Shown here: piece by piece, positions 1 to 9,110 of the stretch
Position numbering within the stretch: position 1 is the stretch's first letter
How the letters are laid out: every line of letters starts with the position of its first letter
NCBI GenBank assembly: GCA_963662965.1
Contig: OY759970.1
Location: 682,001 to 746,000, forward strand
Reading direction: 5' to 3'
DNA from: DTWD01 sp963662965
Lineage (GTDB): Bacteria > Acidobacteriota > Vicinamibacteria > Vicinamibacterales > UBA8438
DNA length: 64,000 bases
The notes under the pieces: model-generated
Told to the model about the DNA's origin: nothing
Databases searched by the model: none
Seen by the model: only the letters and a program-made list of their open reading frames with translations
Position numbers and translations under genes: made by a program

Positions 1-708
1 CCCTAGAACGCGAGCGTGTCGGAGGCCGGATCCGCCGTCACTCTGGTGAGGTGTCCCTCCACCTCGTCGACCAGACTGATCCCCGTCATCGCGTCCTCGG
101 TCGTCGGCTCAGTCAGCGCGCAGGCCACGATCACACGGGACCCGTCCACGCCGAGATGGAGCTTCCTCCAGCCGCGTCGCCCTCGGCCCCCATGTGTCGC
201 CGCGGCCCACGCACCTTCGCCGACGATGGACAGTCCGGTGCTGTCAACGATGAGGTGCAGGCTGGTGCCCGGGCGGGCGCGCCGAAGCGCGAGGGCGAGA
301 TGCTGACCGCGTCGCGAGAGCGTGGTGTGATCGGGGGCCGTGAGATCGACGCCCAGCATCCCGAAGATCGAGGTCAAGACGCCCTCGGTCTGACGCAACG
401 GTCAGTGGAAGAGGAGACTGAGCGTCAGGGCGGTTTCGATGGCGAGATCGGCATACTGGAGTTGCCCGCTCCGCCTGCCGACGCCAGCCGCTGCCCACGT
501 GGCGATCGCGTCAGGCGTGAGCCAGAGGGTGACGTCGCCTCGCCGCACGAGGGCTCGGTCGTACTCGGCCCAGTTCCCGACGCGATACGTTGTCGTGTAC
601 TTCGGATGCACTCTCGACTTCACAGCGAGATCATGACCCGCCGGCGGTCGCGATGGTCAACATGCCGGCCACTGCTCGCCCACCGCGCTGAATCAGCGCA
701 CCAACGCC
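1..708 (-). pseudogene. IS5-type (IS5-A) transposase, decayed, cut by window edge
   Basis: Right part of an IS5-family DDE element. The transposase reads on the minus strand from about 623 (MKSRVHPKYTTTYRV) and resembles the intact IS5-B proteins near 58 and 60 kb. An in-frame TGA at 402-404 interrupts the counterpart of YHLPLRQ, and an in-frame TAG at 3-5 follows the motif DPASDTLAF. The end of the element is the inverted repeat GGCGTTGGTGCGCTGATTC (reading inward from 708). The remaining C-terminal part lies outside the window. The near-identical copy at 50757-51838 has the same two stops. What is seen is a dead gene, not a sequencing slip, because the frame is kept throughout. Confidence 0.85.
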
Positions 709-721
709 GGGCGGTATGATG

Positions 722-742
722 AAGGCCCCTCGAAGGGGCCTT
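722..742. terminator. IS200 end hairpin, terminator-like
   Basis: Perfect 9-bp stem with CGA loop just downstream of tnpA. IS200 ends commonly double as transcription terminators. No long T run follows, so termination is an inference. Confidence 0.5.
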
Positions 743-745
743 CGA

Positions 746-1174
746 TTAGCCGAGTTCCAGCTTCTCTTGTTTCTTTTCCTCTGCTTCCTGCTTCCGGATG
801 TAGTCGCGGATGACCTCTTCGGCCAAACCGACCGTGCTGACGCAGTACCCGCGCGCCCAGAAGTGGTAACCCGTGAAGTTGCGTTGCCGCCCCAGATACT
901 CCCGATGGATGCGGATCGCCGACTTCCCTTTCAGAAACCCCACCGTGTTCGCCACGCTGAACTTCGGCGGGATGCCCAATAACACATGCACGTGATCCGA
1001 CAGCGCGTGCCCTTCGACCAACTCCACGCCCTGCCGCTGACACAGCTCCCGAACGATTCTCCCAATCCCACGTCGCATCTCGCCGAAGATCGCCCGTTTC
1101 CGATACTTCGGCACCCACACCACGTGATATCTGCCATACCATCGGACGTGGGATTGGCTCTGCCACTCTCGCAT
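746..1174 (-). CDS. tnpA: IS200-like Y1 HUH transposase TnpA
   Basis: 142 residues, the normal size for the family. It catalyses single-strand DNA transposition through a 5'-phosphotyrosine link. The HUH metal-binding motif is visible as SDHVHVLL near residue 60, the conserved WVPKYR segment near residue 20, and the catalytic tyrosine is probably that in VIRDYIRKQ near residue 127. The reading frame is uninterrupted and ends just inside the left hairpin, so this copy could be active. The gene stands alone between two other IS elements. Confidence 0.93.
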   Translation of the reverse strand: MREWQSQSHVRWYGRYHVVWVPKYRKRAIFGEMRRGIGRIVRELCQRQGVELVEGHALSDHVHVLLGIPPKFSVANTVGFLKGKSAIRIHREYLGRQRNFTGYHFWARGYCVSTVGLAEEVIRDYIRKQEAEEKKQEKLELG

Positions 1175-1293
1175 GACGGTCTCCTTTCTGAACTGGGGAG
1201 TTCATGATTGGAGACCGTCGCATAGTCTTCGCCCAACCCCTACAACGGTCGAACCTCTGCGCGTCTCACCGCCTGAGGCGGTGGCTTACCTAT

Positions 1294-2078
1294 TTGAGTT
1301 AACTAGCCTGGACCAGGATGAGGCGAACTAATCAGAGGATCAGGCCGCGGTCACCTCGGCCCACACGGTGAATGATCGTGCTCGCAGCATCCGATGATGC
1401 ACCGACCTGAGCAGGTGCCGACCCACTCGAAACAGATTCTGAATGACACCGTGAACGTGCAAGAACCGCTGGGCGTGGGCAGGTGAGGTGAAGCCGCGCA
1501 TCTGACGCTCCTGTTGGCGCGTAGGCTGATGGGATACTTCGGCGCGATTGTTCGCGTATTGGGTCGTGTCGTGGGTGACACCGGGCATGACGTCCCGATG
1601 GGCAACTCGGTAGCTGCCCAGCTTGTCGGTCACGAGACGACACGGTTCCTGTCGCTGACTCTTCAAGAGTTGTCGGAAGAATCTCCGCGCCGCACGCCCG
1701 TCCCGACGGGGTTGGACGAGAAGGTCAATCAGGTCACCGTCTTGGTCCACGGCGCGCCACAGATACTGGCGCTGACCGTTGATCGCGACGAAGACTTCGT
1801 CCAGCAACCACGTATCTCCGAGTCGACCTTGACGTCGCTTCAACCGCCGGGCGTAATCGGGGCCGAACTTCCCGCACCATTGCCGAATAGTTTCGTACGA
1901 CACGATGATGCCGCGTTCGGCCAGCAGATCCTCGACATCCCGGAAGCTCAGGCAGTATCTGTGATACAACCAGACGGCGTGGCTGATGATTTCAGGCGGA
2001 AAGCGATGCCGAAGGTAGCGGGATCGTCGAATGTGCATCCCGGCATTGTGCCGCGCGGAGAGTTAACCTGACAAAACC
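1294..2078 (-). mobile_element. IS6-type element, type 1, copy a
   Basis: About 785 bp with one transposase gene. The right end reads GGTTTTGTCAGGTTAACTC inward and is a variant of the GGCATTGTCAGGTTAACTC end of the other type-1 copies. The left end is degenerate (GAGTTAACTAGCC) where it meets IS200. This copy is the most divergent of the type-1 set. No 8-bp target duplication is seen. Confidence 0.8.
1340..2038 (-). CDS. IS6-family DDE transposase (type 1, copy a)
   Basis: 232 residues. Full-length relative of the transposases at 7.0, 19.7, 29.3 and 43.5 kb, with scattered substitutions (for example MHIRRSRYLRHRF at the start). Catalytic residues are visible: D in LLDEVFVAINGQRQYLWRA, D in LVTDKLGSYRVAH, and E in NNRAEVSHQPTRQ. 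An N-terminal helix-turn-helix precedes them (FRDVEDLLAERGIIVSYETI). IS6 enzymes insert replicatively and form cointegrates, which explains how many copies can pile up and recombine here. Confidence 0.92.
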   Translation of the reverse strand: MHIRRSRYLRHRFPPEIISHAVWLYHRYCLSFRDVEDLLAERGIIVSYETIRQWCGKFGPDYARRLKRRQGRLGDTWLLDEVFVAINGQRQYLWRAVDQDGDLIDLLVQPRRDGRAARRFFRQLLKSQRQEPCRLVTDKLGSYRVAHRDVMPGVTHDTTQYANNRAEVSHQPTRQQERQMRGFTSPAHAQRFLHVHGVIQNLFRVGRHLLRSVHHRMLRARSFTVWAEVTAA

Positions 2079-2226
2079 AGATCGAATCCAGGTCGAGCCC
2101 GTCTGACACGCCGTCGACCTGTGCCAGGGCGGCGACCTTGACGTGGGCGTCCAGGTGATCGAGATCAAGCGACCCCGCGTCCGCGCCGAGGAGACCGAGG
2201 ACGCGCGCAGAAACGATCGAGAACAT
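2079..2226 (-). pseudogene. unrecognised 5' gene shard next to IS6
   Basis: A minus-strand reading frame starts with ATG at 2226 (MFSIVSARVLGLLGADAGS) and runs about 50 codons with strong G/C third positions until the IS6 end at 2078. It looks like the start of a gene cut by the IS. I do not recognise the family. Confidence 0.35.
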
Positions 2227-2420
2227 TGAACGGGGCTCAGTTGATCGTCGAGGTCATCAATGGCGTGCCTTCGTCGATGGCATCAGAAAGGAAGCCGCCT
2301 GAGCGAACCCCATCCACAACTTTTGACAATATCTCTCGCGGCGGACGACAAAGCTTGATGACCGGCGCCAAGACGCAATTTCGATCGACGAGGTGGAACG
2401 TATCCTAATCTGAGCTTCTC
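2227..2420. other. non-coding gap
   Basis: About 190 bp with lower GC downstream of the AlbA_2 gene. I see no convincing gene, terminator hairpin or repeat. Confidence 0.4.
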
Positions 2421-3623
2421 TCAGGCCAGCAGGCGCAAGATGAAGCGTTCTTGGTCCTCGATCAGCTCAGGCGCCGTGTTGTTGTGCTTCTGCATCCCTG
2501 CGATGATTTTCCGCGGAATGCCCATCCCCATGTGCTCCAGATAGTTGTAGTCGTGCATGACCTCTTTCAGGAGTTGATTTCGGTACGCCCGCGTTCCGGC
2601 TCGCATCCGCTCTGGCGTAATCCCGTTTGGCAGCCTGCCCGGGGAGATGATTTCCAGCCGGTTGCTATAGAGGCTCAGCTCAACATCTGTGCTGGTCAGC
2701 AGATAGTCACGATGAATCAACGCGTTGACGATGGCCTCGCGGAGCGCCTCTAGGGGATAGGCAGGCTTTTCCACTCGTCTCCCGCCTTCCAGCTCAGTGG
2801 TTCCCGGCGCGTTGCGGTGCACAAATTCTAGGGCCTGCTCAACCAGACCGTTTTCAACGATCGCCCCGCTCACATCCAGCAATGGCGTCATAGGCCCGCG
2901 CAAAGCCCTTCGTTCGCGCGCAACGTAGTCTTTCTCCGTTCCAGGGAAGGCGGCAGCGTCAATGCCAGCATGAGGAAGAAAGCGGTTCGGCGTTGTTCCG
3001 AACAGCAACATTCCCCCAACGCTCACGCCCTCCTCGGTCATGATCTCCGTGTTGACAAGAAGGGTTCTCCAGCCCGCATCGTCAGCATCAGCCGGCACTG
3101 CCTGTTCCCGCACCCGCTCGAAATAATCTCGCCGCCGGCGCCGGTCCAAGTCATTGAGCGTCGCGCCGGACACCGGGCGCAACTCCGCGCGTATCAATCC
3201 GCGCTGCTGGAACAGCCGCCCCAGCTCTTCTTGAGTCGCTTCCCTGCTCTGGGTTCCAACCCTGATGTAGTACTTGTTGCTGTTGTTGTGCCAGAGGCCG
3301 TGAACGTCGTAGCCGCGCGTCACCCGGACGATCGCCACGTCCTTCCCAGGTTCGACCTCCCGAAACACCTCATAGAAAGGGATAATCGCCGGCCTAATCT
3401 TGTCCCGGCATGTCGTCATCACCCACTCTTCGAGGTTGGCTCTCGTGACACCGAATATGCTGCCGCCGTCCTCGACGCCCAGCAGCACCATCCCGCCGCC
3501 AAGGTTCGAAAAGGCGACCAGTTCCTTCGCCAGATCGTGGTTCTGCAAGGTGTCGCGCTTGAATTCGACACCGGAGTTTTCTCCGTTGTTGATGATCTCC
3601 AGCAATTCGGTGCGTGTTGTCAT
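2421..3623 (-). CDS. AlbA_2 (Schlafen-type) / HATPase_c_4 protein
   Basis: 400 residues. Residues 10-120 form an AlbA_2 putative nucleic-acid-binding domain (GVEFKRDTLQNHDLAKELVAF, then GGGMVLLGVEDGG). Residues about 275-360 match the GHKL-ATPase-like C-terminal domain usual for these proteins (EALREAIVNALIHRDY, then SNRLEIISPGRLPNGIT). Such proteins are usually annotated as transcriptional regulators or ATP-binding proteins and are frequent in defence islands. The start ATG lies 3 nt after the stop of the TrlF-like ATPase gene, so the two are almost certainly co-transcribed and probably work together. The protein looks complete. The molecular function is inferred; a role as regulator, not effector, is possible. 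Confidence 0.85.
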   Translation of the reverse strand: MTTRTELLEIINNGENSGVEFKRDTLQNHDLAKELVAFSNLGGGMVLLGVEDGGSIFGVTRANLEEWVMTTCRDKIRPAIIPFYEVFREVEPGKDVAIVRVTRGYDVHGLWHNNSNKYYIRVGTQSREATQEELGRLFQQRGLIRAELRPVSGATLNDLDRRRRRDYFERVREQAVPADADDAGWRTLLVNTEIMTEEGVSVGGMLLFGTTPNRFLPHAGIDAAAFPGTEKDYVARERRALRGPMTPLLDVSGAIVENGLVEQALEFVHRNAPGTTELEGGRRVEKPAYPLEALREAIVNALIHRDYLLTSTDVELSLYSNRLEIISPGRLPNGITPERMRAGTRAYRNQLLKEVMHDYNYLEHMGMGIPRKIIAGMQKHNNTAPELIEDQERFILRLLA

Positions 3624-3626
3624 CCT

Positions 3627-6323
3627 TCAGAATCCATACTTGGAACGCCGCATCTCGAAGGCGTCCTTTCCCCCTTCGAGGATCTCCTCCACCAGCTCGC
3701 GCACCGGCCTTGAGTCAATGGACCCCATGTGCTCGGTCGCTATTCTGGCCTGCCCTTCTCCACCCTCTCCCGACGCGGCCAAGCCCAGAATCAAGTCGGC
3801 ATCCCCAAGGACCGGGATGTTCGCGTTGTGGGTCGAGAAGACGAATTGTCGCCGCCGTTTTTCCTGCCTCATGATCGGCACCACGCCCTCGGTAATGAAG
3901 CGATTGTCGAGATCGTCTTCCGGCTGATCGACGACGAGAGGGGCCTCGGATTCCAGCAGTAATAGCAGCAGCACGGCCGTCGCCTTCTGGCCGGTCGATA
4001 ACGCTTCCAGCGTCTGCCACGTGGGCGGTTCATCGTCGGGCGCCGTGTTCAGTTCCATCTTTGTCGTTGCAGGTAGGTCCAGCTCCTCGATTCTCATGAA
4101 CAGGTCCAGGCTAGCTTGCGAGATTCTTTCGGCAGAGCCGGCCGGCAACGAGTAGTTTTTCATCAAGGCCTCTCTGCCCTCCCGGCAGCGCTGCACCAAG
4201 TCCGGCAGCGAGATTTGTTCGAGAGAGCGCAGCCGCTCCAGAGCGGCGCTCAGGTTCCCTCCGACCTCACGCAAGAGCTGCTCCAGTGGACCACGATTTC
4301 CCGCCATCGTGACCTCCACGCGCACGCGGTCACGGAGCTTGCGAGAAACCCTCTTCGCCGCGCTTTGAAATTCGCGGTACTCGCTCGCTTTCGTGTCCTC
4401 CCATTCCGACAGCAGCTTGCGGCGGTGCGTTTCGTGACTGGCCAGGTCGCGTTTCAGGTTCTCTTTTTTCTCTTTCAGCGGCCGGAGCTCTTCAATCTGC
4501 TTCCGAAGGCGGATGAACTCAGCCCCGTCAACCTTCGATTTCTGCAGCTCCCGCAGGAGCTTCTCATACGTTTCCTCGACGGTTTTCCGCTTCTCCTCCC
4601 AGCGGGCCTTGGTCCTCGCAACCGCGCTGTCAGCCTCCGCCAATGCCTTCGCGAGATCATCGGCGATCACCTTCAGCTTCGTGCTCAGCGTCTCTAAGCT
4701 CACATCGATTTCTGTAAGGATGTTCGCATTCGGCAACCCTTCCAGAGCTTTCGGAGAGACAAAGGCCGCATCCAGTGGGAGCATCCCCAGCAGCTCACTC
4801 TGCAGCGCGCGCACGGGATCAAGACGCTCCCCGCCATAGGCAAAAACACGCTCTTCACGGATAAGAAGGCTCTTTTCCTTCAGCCGATCTTCGAGCCCGG
4901 CTTCCTGGAACCGTTTCTGCGTCTCCTCCAGACCTGGAAGCGCCGCGAGCCGCTCGTCGAGCGCTTTCATTTCTCGCCGGACATCCACAATGCGGCTTCG
5001 CGAGCGTTCAAGCTCCAGCCTGAGCTTCGATTTCCGTCCCGAAAGGGTGGCATCACGGTCAACGAACCGCTCCAGCAGCAAAGTCAGCTTCTCCCGGCTC
5101 TTTGTTAGTTCGGAAATCTCGTGCTGCCCAAACACCTCCACATCCGGCATCACGTCTCTCGGCGAGAGCGTCAGCACTTCCCCGGTTTCGTCTTTTACGA
5201 TGGGCGGATTCGGGACCGACCGCTCGATGGTGTAGCACCGCGAGGAAGGCTTGTGCGATCGCACCAGCAAGGAGATCTTTGTCCCGGAGCGAAGCACGTA
5301 CCGGATAACGGCTTCATGCGACTTGCGCGCCTCTTCTCCGAGCGGTTCGAGGCCGAGTGCGTAGCGCATGCTCTCGATCATGGTTGATTTGCCGGTCCCC
5401 CTTCCGCCAACCAGCACGTTCAGATTGCCGTTGAAATGAACCGACGTGTCGCCGAGGAAACCGCCTTCCCACGTCACTGCCAGGAACTCCGCATGCGGTT
5501 CCGCTTGCGGGTCGCTATTGAGGCGGATGCGTGACTCGGGATCGAGAAAAGCCTGCCGCAACGCCTCGACCGAGACGCTCGACATCTTGATGAAGCACGA
5601 AGCTCCGTCCTTCTTAAGGTCCTCTAGATCGTTTACGTCCGAGGCGTTTATGATTGCTGCGGGTCGCGGGCGCTTGTGCTCCACATCCTTGTTTTCGAGG
5701 ATGGGCCGTATGTTATCGGGCGCGCCTGAAATCGGACCGGCAAGTGCACAAGCCAGAAGATCTGGCGATTTCCAGGCATTCGCACGAGGCTGTCCGTTCA
5801 GCTTCCTTAGAAGCCCTCCATCGGCGGCCACATGCGCGGCCACGCAGATTGAGCCCCACTCCTTCGCCTGTGCCAACAGTTCAGTGGAATCAAGACTTCC
5901 CGTCGGTGAAGCCTTCGTCGTATCGTGAACGCCGCATTCTCCAATGAACCGTTCCAGCATGTCGTCCCTGTCTGGATCGAATAAGCAGAGAAAATGCACG
6001 CCGTCCTTTGTCACGGCTTCAAACCCGCTGAATGCAAACAAACTCGCAGCGCGGGCAGCCTTTACCAATCCCTTTGATTCGTCAACTCGATAGTGGTCCG
6101 TAACGGCGATGACTTCGATTCCTGTCTCATGGCAGGCGTCAACGATGGCAGCGTTGTAATCCTCTTCTCTCTGGAACGCCGTTTGCTTGTTGTGCCGCGC
6201 TAAATAGGCGAACGGATTAACCTGCAAGGCGCAGCGGTAGAACCGCGCGCCGTTGGGCAGCGCCAGCGCGGTGTTCAGCTGCACCGATAAAGTCACTGTC
6301 GAATTGACTGCCTTTACGGTCAT
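3627..6323 (-). CDS. TrlF-type PHP-domain / SMC-like ATPase
   Basis: 898 residues from ATG at 6323, preceded by a good GGAGG 7 nt upstream; an earlier ATG at 6362 has no such site. Residues about 20-250 are a PHP-type phosphoesterase-like domain (GIEVIAVTDHYRV, FSGFEAVTKDGVHFLCLFD, CVAAHVAADGG); the first metal motif reads CALQVNP instead of the usual H-x-H. An SMC/RecF-like ATPase follows: Walker A GGRGTGKST near residue 305, a long coiled coil (about 450-690), signature ALSTGQKATAVLLLLLL, Walker B LVVDQPEDDLDN, and FVFSTHNANIPVL. This architecture occurs in DNA-sensing defence ATPases. It is first in a two-gene operon with the AlbA_2 gene. I infer anti-phage or genome-surveillance function; the substrate is unknown. 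Confidence 0.85.
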   Translation of the reverse strand: MTVKAVNSTVTLSVQLNTALALPNGARFYRCALQVNPFAYLARHNKQTAFQREEDYNAAIVDACHETGIEVIAVTDHYRVDESKGLVKAARAASLFAFSGFEAVTKDGVHFLCLFDPDRDDMLERFIGECGVHDTTKASPTGSLDSTELLAQAKEWGSICVAAHVAADGGLLRKLNGQPRANAWKSPDLLACALAGPISGAPDNIRPILENKDVEHKRPRPAAIINASDVNDLEDLKKDGASCFIKMSSVSVEALRQAFLDPESRIRLNSDPQAEPHAEFLAVTWEGGFLGDTSVHFNGNLNVLVGGRGTGKSTMIESMRYALGLEPLGEEARKSHEAVIRYVLRSGTKISLLVRSHKPSSRCYTIERSVPNPPIVKDETGEVLTLSPRDVMPDVEVFGQHEISELTKSREKLTLLLERFVDRDATLSGRKSKLRLELERSRSRIVDVRREMKALDERLAALPGLEETQKRFQEAGLEDRLKEKSLLIREERVFAYGGERLDPVRALQSELLGMLPLDAAFVSPKALEGLPNANILTEIDVSLETLSTKLKVIADDLAKALAEADSAVARTKARWEEKRKTVEETYEKLLRELQKSKVDGAEFIRLRKQIEELRPLKEKKENLKRDLASHETHRRKLLSEWEDTKASEYREFQSAAKRVSRKLRDRVRVEVTMAGNRGPLEQLLREVGGNLSAALERLRSLEQISLPDLVQRCREGREALMKNYSLPAGSAERISQASLDLFMRIEELDLPATTKMELNTAPDDEPPTWQTLEALSTGQKATAVLLLLLLESEAPLVVDQPEDDLDNRFITEGVVPIMRQEKRRRQFVFSTHNANIPVLGDADLILGLAASGEGGEGQARIATEHMGSIDSRPVRELVEEILEGGKDAFEMRRSKYGF

Positions 6324-6790
6324 TGCCCCGCCTCCATCAACACTCTCAGCCCATTGATCCATGCAACGAGATTTCCCTTTTCTTGCATGCGCCTGTCTGC
6401 TTCTCGCAGGAAGGATCCAACCACGTTGAATTGCTGACCTGAAGAAATTTGGTCCGGCACTCTCGCCGAAACATGTCGAACTGGCCGACCGCCGCCGCCT
6501 CGCTACGAGGCTGGTCGATGGTTTCGATCTTCTGCATCACAGGGCCAAGCCCGCGACATCGACCTCACCCCGATTGCCCTACTCGTCGTACTTCGCCTCC
6601 CACGCCTAGTTCCGTGCGGAGAGACAACGGATATGGATGTGCTGGCCCGTAGGTCTTGCCGTTGCCACTCATGCCCTGTCCGCCTTCCTTTTCGTTCTGC
6701 GGGCAGGCGCTCTCTCGCTTGCAGTGTACCTCTCGGAGGCCTCCCGGACGACCCAAGCCAGGGACACCTTCTTCTGGTGCGCTATGTCCT
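6324..6790. other. upstream region of the trlF-like operon, no clear gene
   Basis: About 470 bp. It must contain the promoter of the minus-strand TrlF/AlbA_2 unit. Short frames occur on both strands (for example 6565-6756 minus), but none has a recognisable domain or good start. It ends at an IS256 scrap. Confidence 0.4.
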
Positions 6791-6982
6791 GGGGGATGTC
6801 CCGTGCGCTGTTAAAACTCAGCGGCAGCTTGGTTCACGACTACGCAACCATCTCTGACGACTCCCCGAGTCCTAACCGCGCGTCGCGTGCCCGGAGGGCA
6901 GCGACCAGCGCGGGCATATCTTGACATCCTTGCACCCGGCGGAACCCCGTCGCCGCTTCGAGCACCCCGGCGGCCACCCAGC
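6791..6982 (-). pseudogene. IS256-family transposase 3' fragment
   Basis: The sequence from GATGTCCCGTGCGCTG onward parallels the left end of the complete IS256 at 26544, including the transposase C-terminus (…CQDMPALVAALRARDARL… ending SSEMVA). It is cut at 6982 by IS6 copy b. Roughly one base in ten differs from the complete copy, so this is an older, independent insertion. Confidence 0.85.
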
Positions 6983-7774
6983 GGCACTGTCAACTTAACG
7001 AGTCCGGGCCAGAATGAGGCGAGTTGATCCCAGGATCAGGCTGCCGTCACCTGGGCCCACACGGTGAACGACCGTGCTCGCAACATCCGATGATGAGCCG
7101 CCCTGAGTAGGTGTCGACCCACGCGAAAGAGATTCTGAATGACACCGTGGACGTGCAAGAACCGCTGCGCGTGGTCGGATGACGTGAAGCCTCGCATCTG
7201 ACGTTCGCGTTGTCGCGTGGGTTGATGCGAGACTTCGGCGCGATTGTTCGCGTATCGCCTCGTGTCATGGGTGACCAGCGGCATGAGGTCCCGATGGGCG
7301 ACACGGTAGCTGCCCAGCTTGTCGGTCACGAGCCGCACGGGTTCCTGTCGCTGACTCTTCAACAGTCGGCGAAAGAATCTCCGCGCTGCACGCCCGTCCC
7401 GACGGGGTTGTACGAGGATGTCGATCAGGTCACCGTCTTGATCCACCGCGCGCCAGAGATACTGGCGCTGACCGTTGATCGTCACGAAGACTTCGTCCAG
7501 GAACCACGTATCTCCGAGTCGACCCTGTCGTCGCTTCAACTGCCGAGCGTAGTCGGGGCCGAACTTCCCGCACCACTGGCGAACGGTTTCGTAGGACACG
7601 ATGATTCCTCGTTCGGCCAGCAAATCCTCCACATCCCGGAAGCTCATGCAGTATCTGTGGTAGAGCCAGACGGCATGGCTGATGATTTCGGGCGGAAAGC
7701 GATGCCGATGGTAGCGGGGCCGGCGAGTGTTCATCCCGGCATTGTGCCGGGCGGAGAGTTAACCTGACAATGCC
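6983..7774 (-). mobile_element. IS6-type element, type 1, copy b
   Basis: 792 bp with inverted repeats GGCACTGTCAACTTAACG (left) and GGCATTGTCAGGTTAACTC (right, inward). Flanks are different mobile elements (IS256 scrap, IS1182-like scrap) and show no 8-bp duplication, which points to recombination or adjacent deletion after insertion. Confidence 0.9.
7036..7734 (-). CDS. IS6-family DDE transposase (type 1, copy b)
   Basis: 232 residues, intact. Practically identical to the copies at 19712 and 29294 (single residue changes), so these three spread recently. D, D and E sit in FLDEVFVTING, VTDKLGSY and NNRAEVSHQ. Confidence 0.95.
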   Translation of the reverse strand: MNTRRPRYHRHRFPPEIISHAVWLYHRYCMSFRDVEDLLAERGIIVSYETVRQWCGKFGPDYARQLKRRQGRLGDTWFLDEVFVTINGQRQYLWRAVDQDGDLIDILVQPRRDGRAARRFFRRLLKSQRQEPVRLVTDKLGSYRVAHRDLMPLVTHDTRRYANNRAEVSHQPTRQRERQMRGFTSSDHAQRFLHVHGVIQNLFRVGRHLLRAAHHRMLRARSFTVWAQVTAA

Positions 7775-8162
7775 ACCTGCGCACGTACATTGCCGAACCC
7801 CAGCGCGGCCGACGGCGCTGGACGCGCACGGCCACGGCGCGAGACGCGGTGTACGCCAATCGCCGCCGCATCCGCCGCGCACGGGGCCGAGCCCTGCAGC
7901 GCCAGCGTAGCGAACGAACGCCTCGAACGCCCCAACGCCCATCTCTACGAGACCGGAGGCATGCGGCGGACGCATCTGCGCGGGCACCCCAACATCCTCA
8001 AACGACTGCTCGTCCACACGGGCGCCTTCAACTTGGGCCTGCTCATGCGAACGCTGATCGGCGTGGGCACGCCGCGTGGCCTCCAGGGGCGCATGGCGGC
8101 GGTCTGGGCGCTCGTCGTCGCCGTGTGGACATGCGTGGTCGACCTCTGGCGCCACGATCACA
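7775..8162 (+). pseudogene. IS1182-like transposase C-terminal fragment, frameshifted
   Basis: Plus-strand frames give RRWTRTATARDAVYANRRRI, then after a frameshift near 7915 ERPNAHLYETGGMRRTHLRG, then HPNILKRLLVHTGAFNLGLL and IGVGTPRGLQGR. This is the C-terminal half of the DDE transposase type found in IS1182-like elements. The N-terminal half is removed by IS6 copy b. Dead remnant. Confidence 0.8.
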
Positions 8163-8345
8163 CCCCATCCGGCGATCCCGTGCCCGCAGGCACACCGCAG
8201 CATCGTTTCGAACTATTTCCAGTCCGCGCGGCAGAATGGGCCGTTTAACCACGGGCTGCTAGGGCTTGGATCGTCAAAATGGAAATCCCGGTGAAATACT
8301 AAGTCCTATCTACAAATCGCCTCTTCGGCTGGGCGGATTCAGGAT

Positions 8346-9110
8346 CTAGCCAGTGCCGAACTCCATCCGATAGCGCTCTGGTAAATCGGCTCGCTGCTCC
8401 AGTGCTGCTACCAAGTGCCGGCCGTGCCAGATGGCGATAAGTGACGCCATACGAAAACGTGTTCGTGCCTCCTTCACCGCTTCCGTCTCGTTACTTTCGT
8501 CAGGAAACAGGAATTGCGTGCCCGTCCCGTTGGGATGACTGACTTCAGAGAGCCGGTTATAGGTTCGAATGACCGACACTATTTCGCCGAAGCTCTCGTC
8601 GACATCCTCTCCACTTGCTTTCAGCATTTCCATAAGGTGTGTGAACAGTGCGTACTTGCGATCAAGGTACTCGACATAGGCGACATCAATCTTCTCCAGG
8701 TGGCGCATTGCATCCATGACGTGGACCGGATCGATCTTCTTCCCCTTGACGCCTGCATAGAACCGGGCCAGCTTGGATTCCAGACGATCACGATCCTTCG
8801 CCGCAATCAGCCGCCCCATGTCATGCAAATAAAGGCACCCCATCGCAACCGTTTCGATAAGCGCTCGCCCCAGTACGGCAGCCGGTACGATGTGGTTCTT
8901 TGCAAGTAGCAAGCGAATTGCATCGGCAAGGACGACAGAGCGGCGCGCATAGCTGCGCGCCAGCTCAATCATCGAGAAGAGAGGGGTTCCTTTTGGATCG
9001 AACGAAATATCGATCGGTTTGTCTGCCCAGAACCGAAGGTCCTGCTCCACCTGCTCGATGCGGGTAGCTGTCAAAGGCGTGTTTTCAATCGGGCTCTTAT
9101 CAGTCATCAT
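8346..9110 (-). CDS. DUF5677-like protein of unknown function
   Basis: 254 residues, mostly alpha-helical, no signal peptide or membrane segment. Recognisable stretches are AAVLGRALIETVAMGCLYLHD near residue 80 and YNRLSEVSHPNGTGTQFLFP near residue 190, a pattern I associate with DUF5677/HEPN-like helical proteins of unknown function. The SEVSHPNG stretch is typical of that group. It starts at tandem ATG codons after GGG. Neighbours are IS scraps and a putAbiC shard, so it may be part of a broken defence cluster. Function not known. Confidence 0.65.
   Translation of the reverse strand: MMTDKSPIENTPLTATRIEQVEQDLRFWADKPIDISFDPKGTPLFSMIELARSYARRSVVLADAIRLLLAKNHIVPAAVLGRALIETVAMGCLYLHDMGRLIAAKDRDRLESKLARFYAGVKGKKIDPVHVMDAMRHLEKIDVAYVEYLDRKYALFTHLMEMLKASGEDVDESFGEIVSVIRTYNRLSEVSHPNGTGTQFLFPDESNETEAVKEARTRFRMASLIAIWHGRHLVAALEQRADLPERYRMEFGTG

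Larger units (their letters stand above)
709..1292 (-). mobile_element. IS200-type element (IS200/IS605 family)
   Basis: A single-gene IS200-like element wedged between the IS5-A end and an IS6-type element. It has subterminal hairpins instead of inverted repeats: a 9-bp stem AAGGCCCCT/AGGGGCCTT at 722-742 and CACCGCC/GGCGGTG at 1267-1283. Such hairpins are the left and right end signals bound by the Y1 transposase. No tnpB is present. The exact ends are estimated from these hairpins. Confidence 0.8.

Noticed and set aside
6565..6756. 63-codon minus-strand frame upstream of the TrlF operon
   Set aside because: No domain, no ribosome binding site, and overlapping frames of similar length on the other strand.
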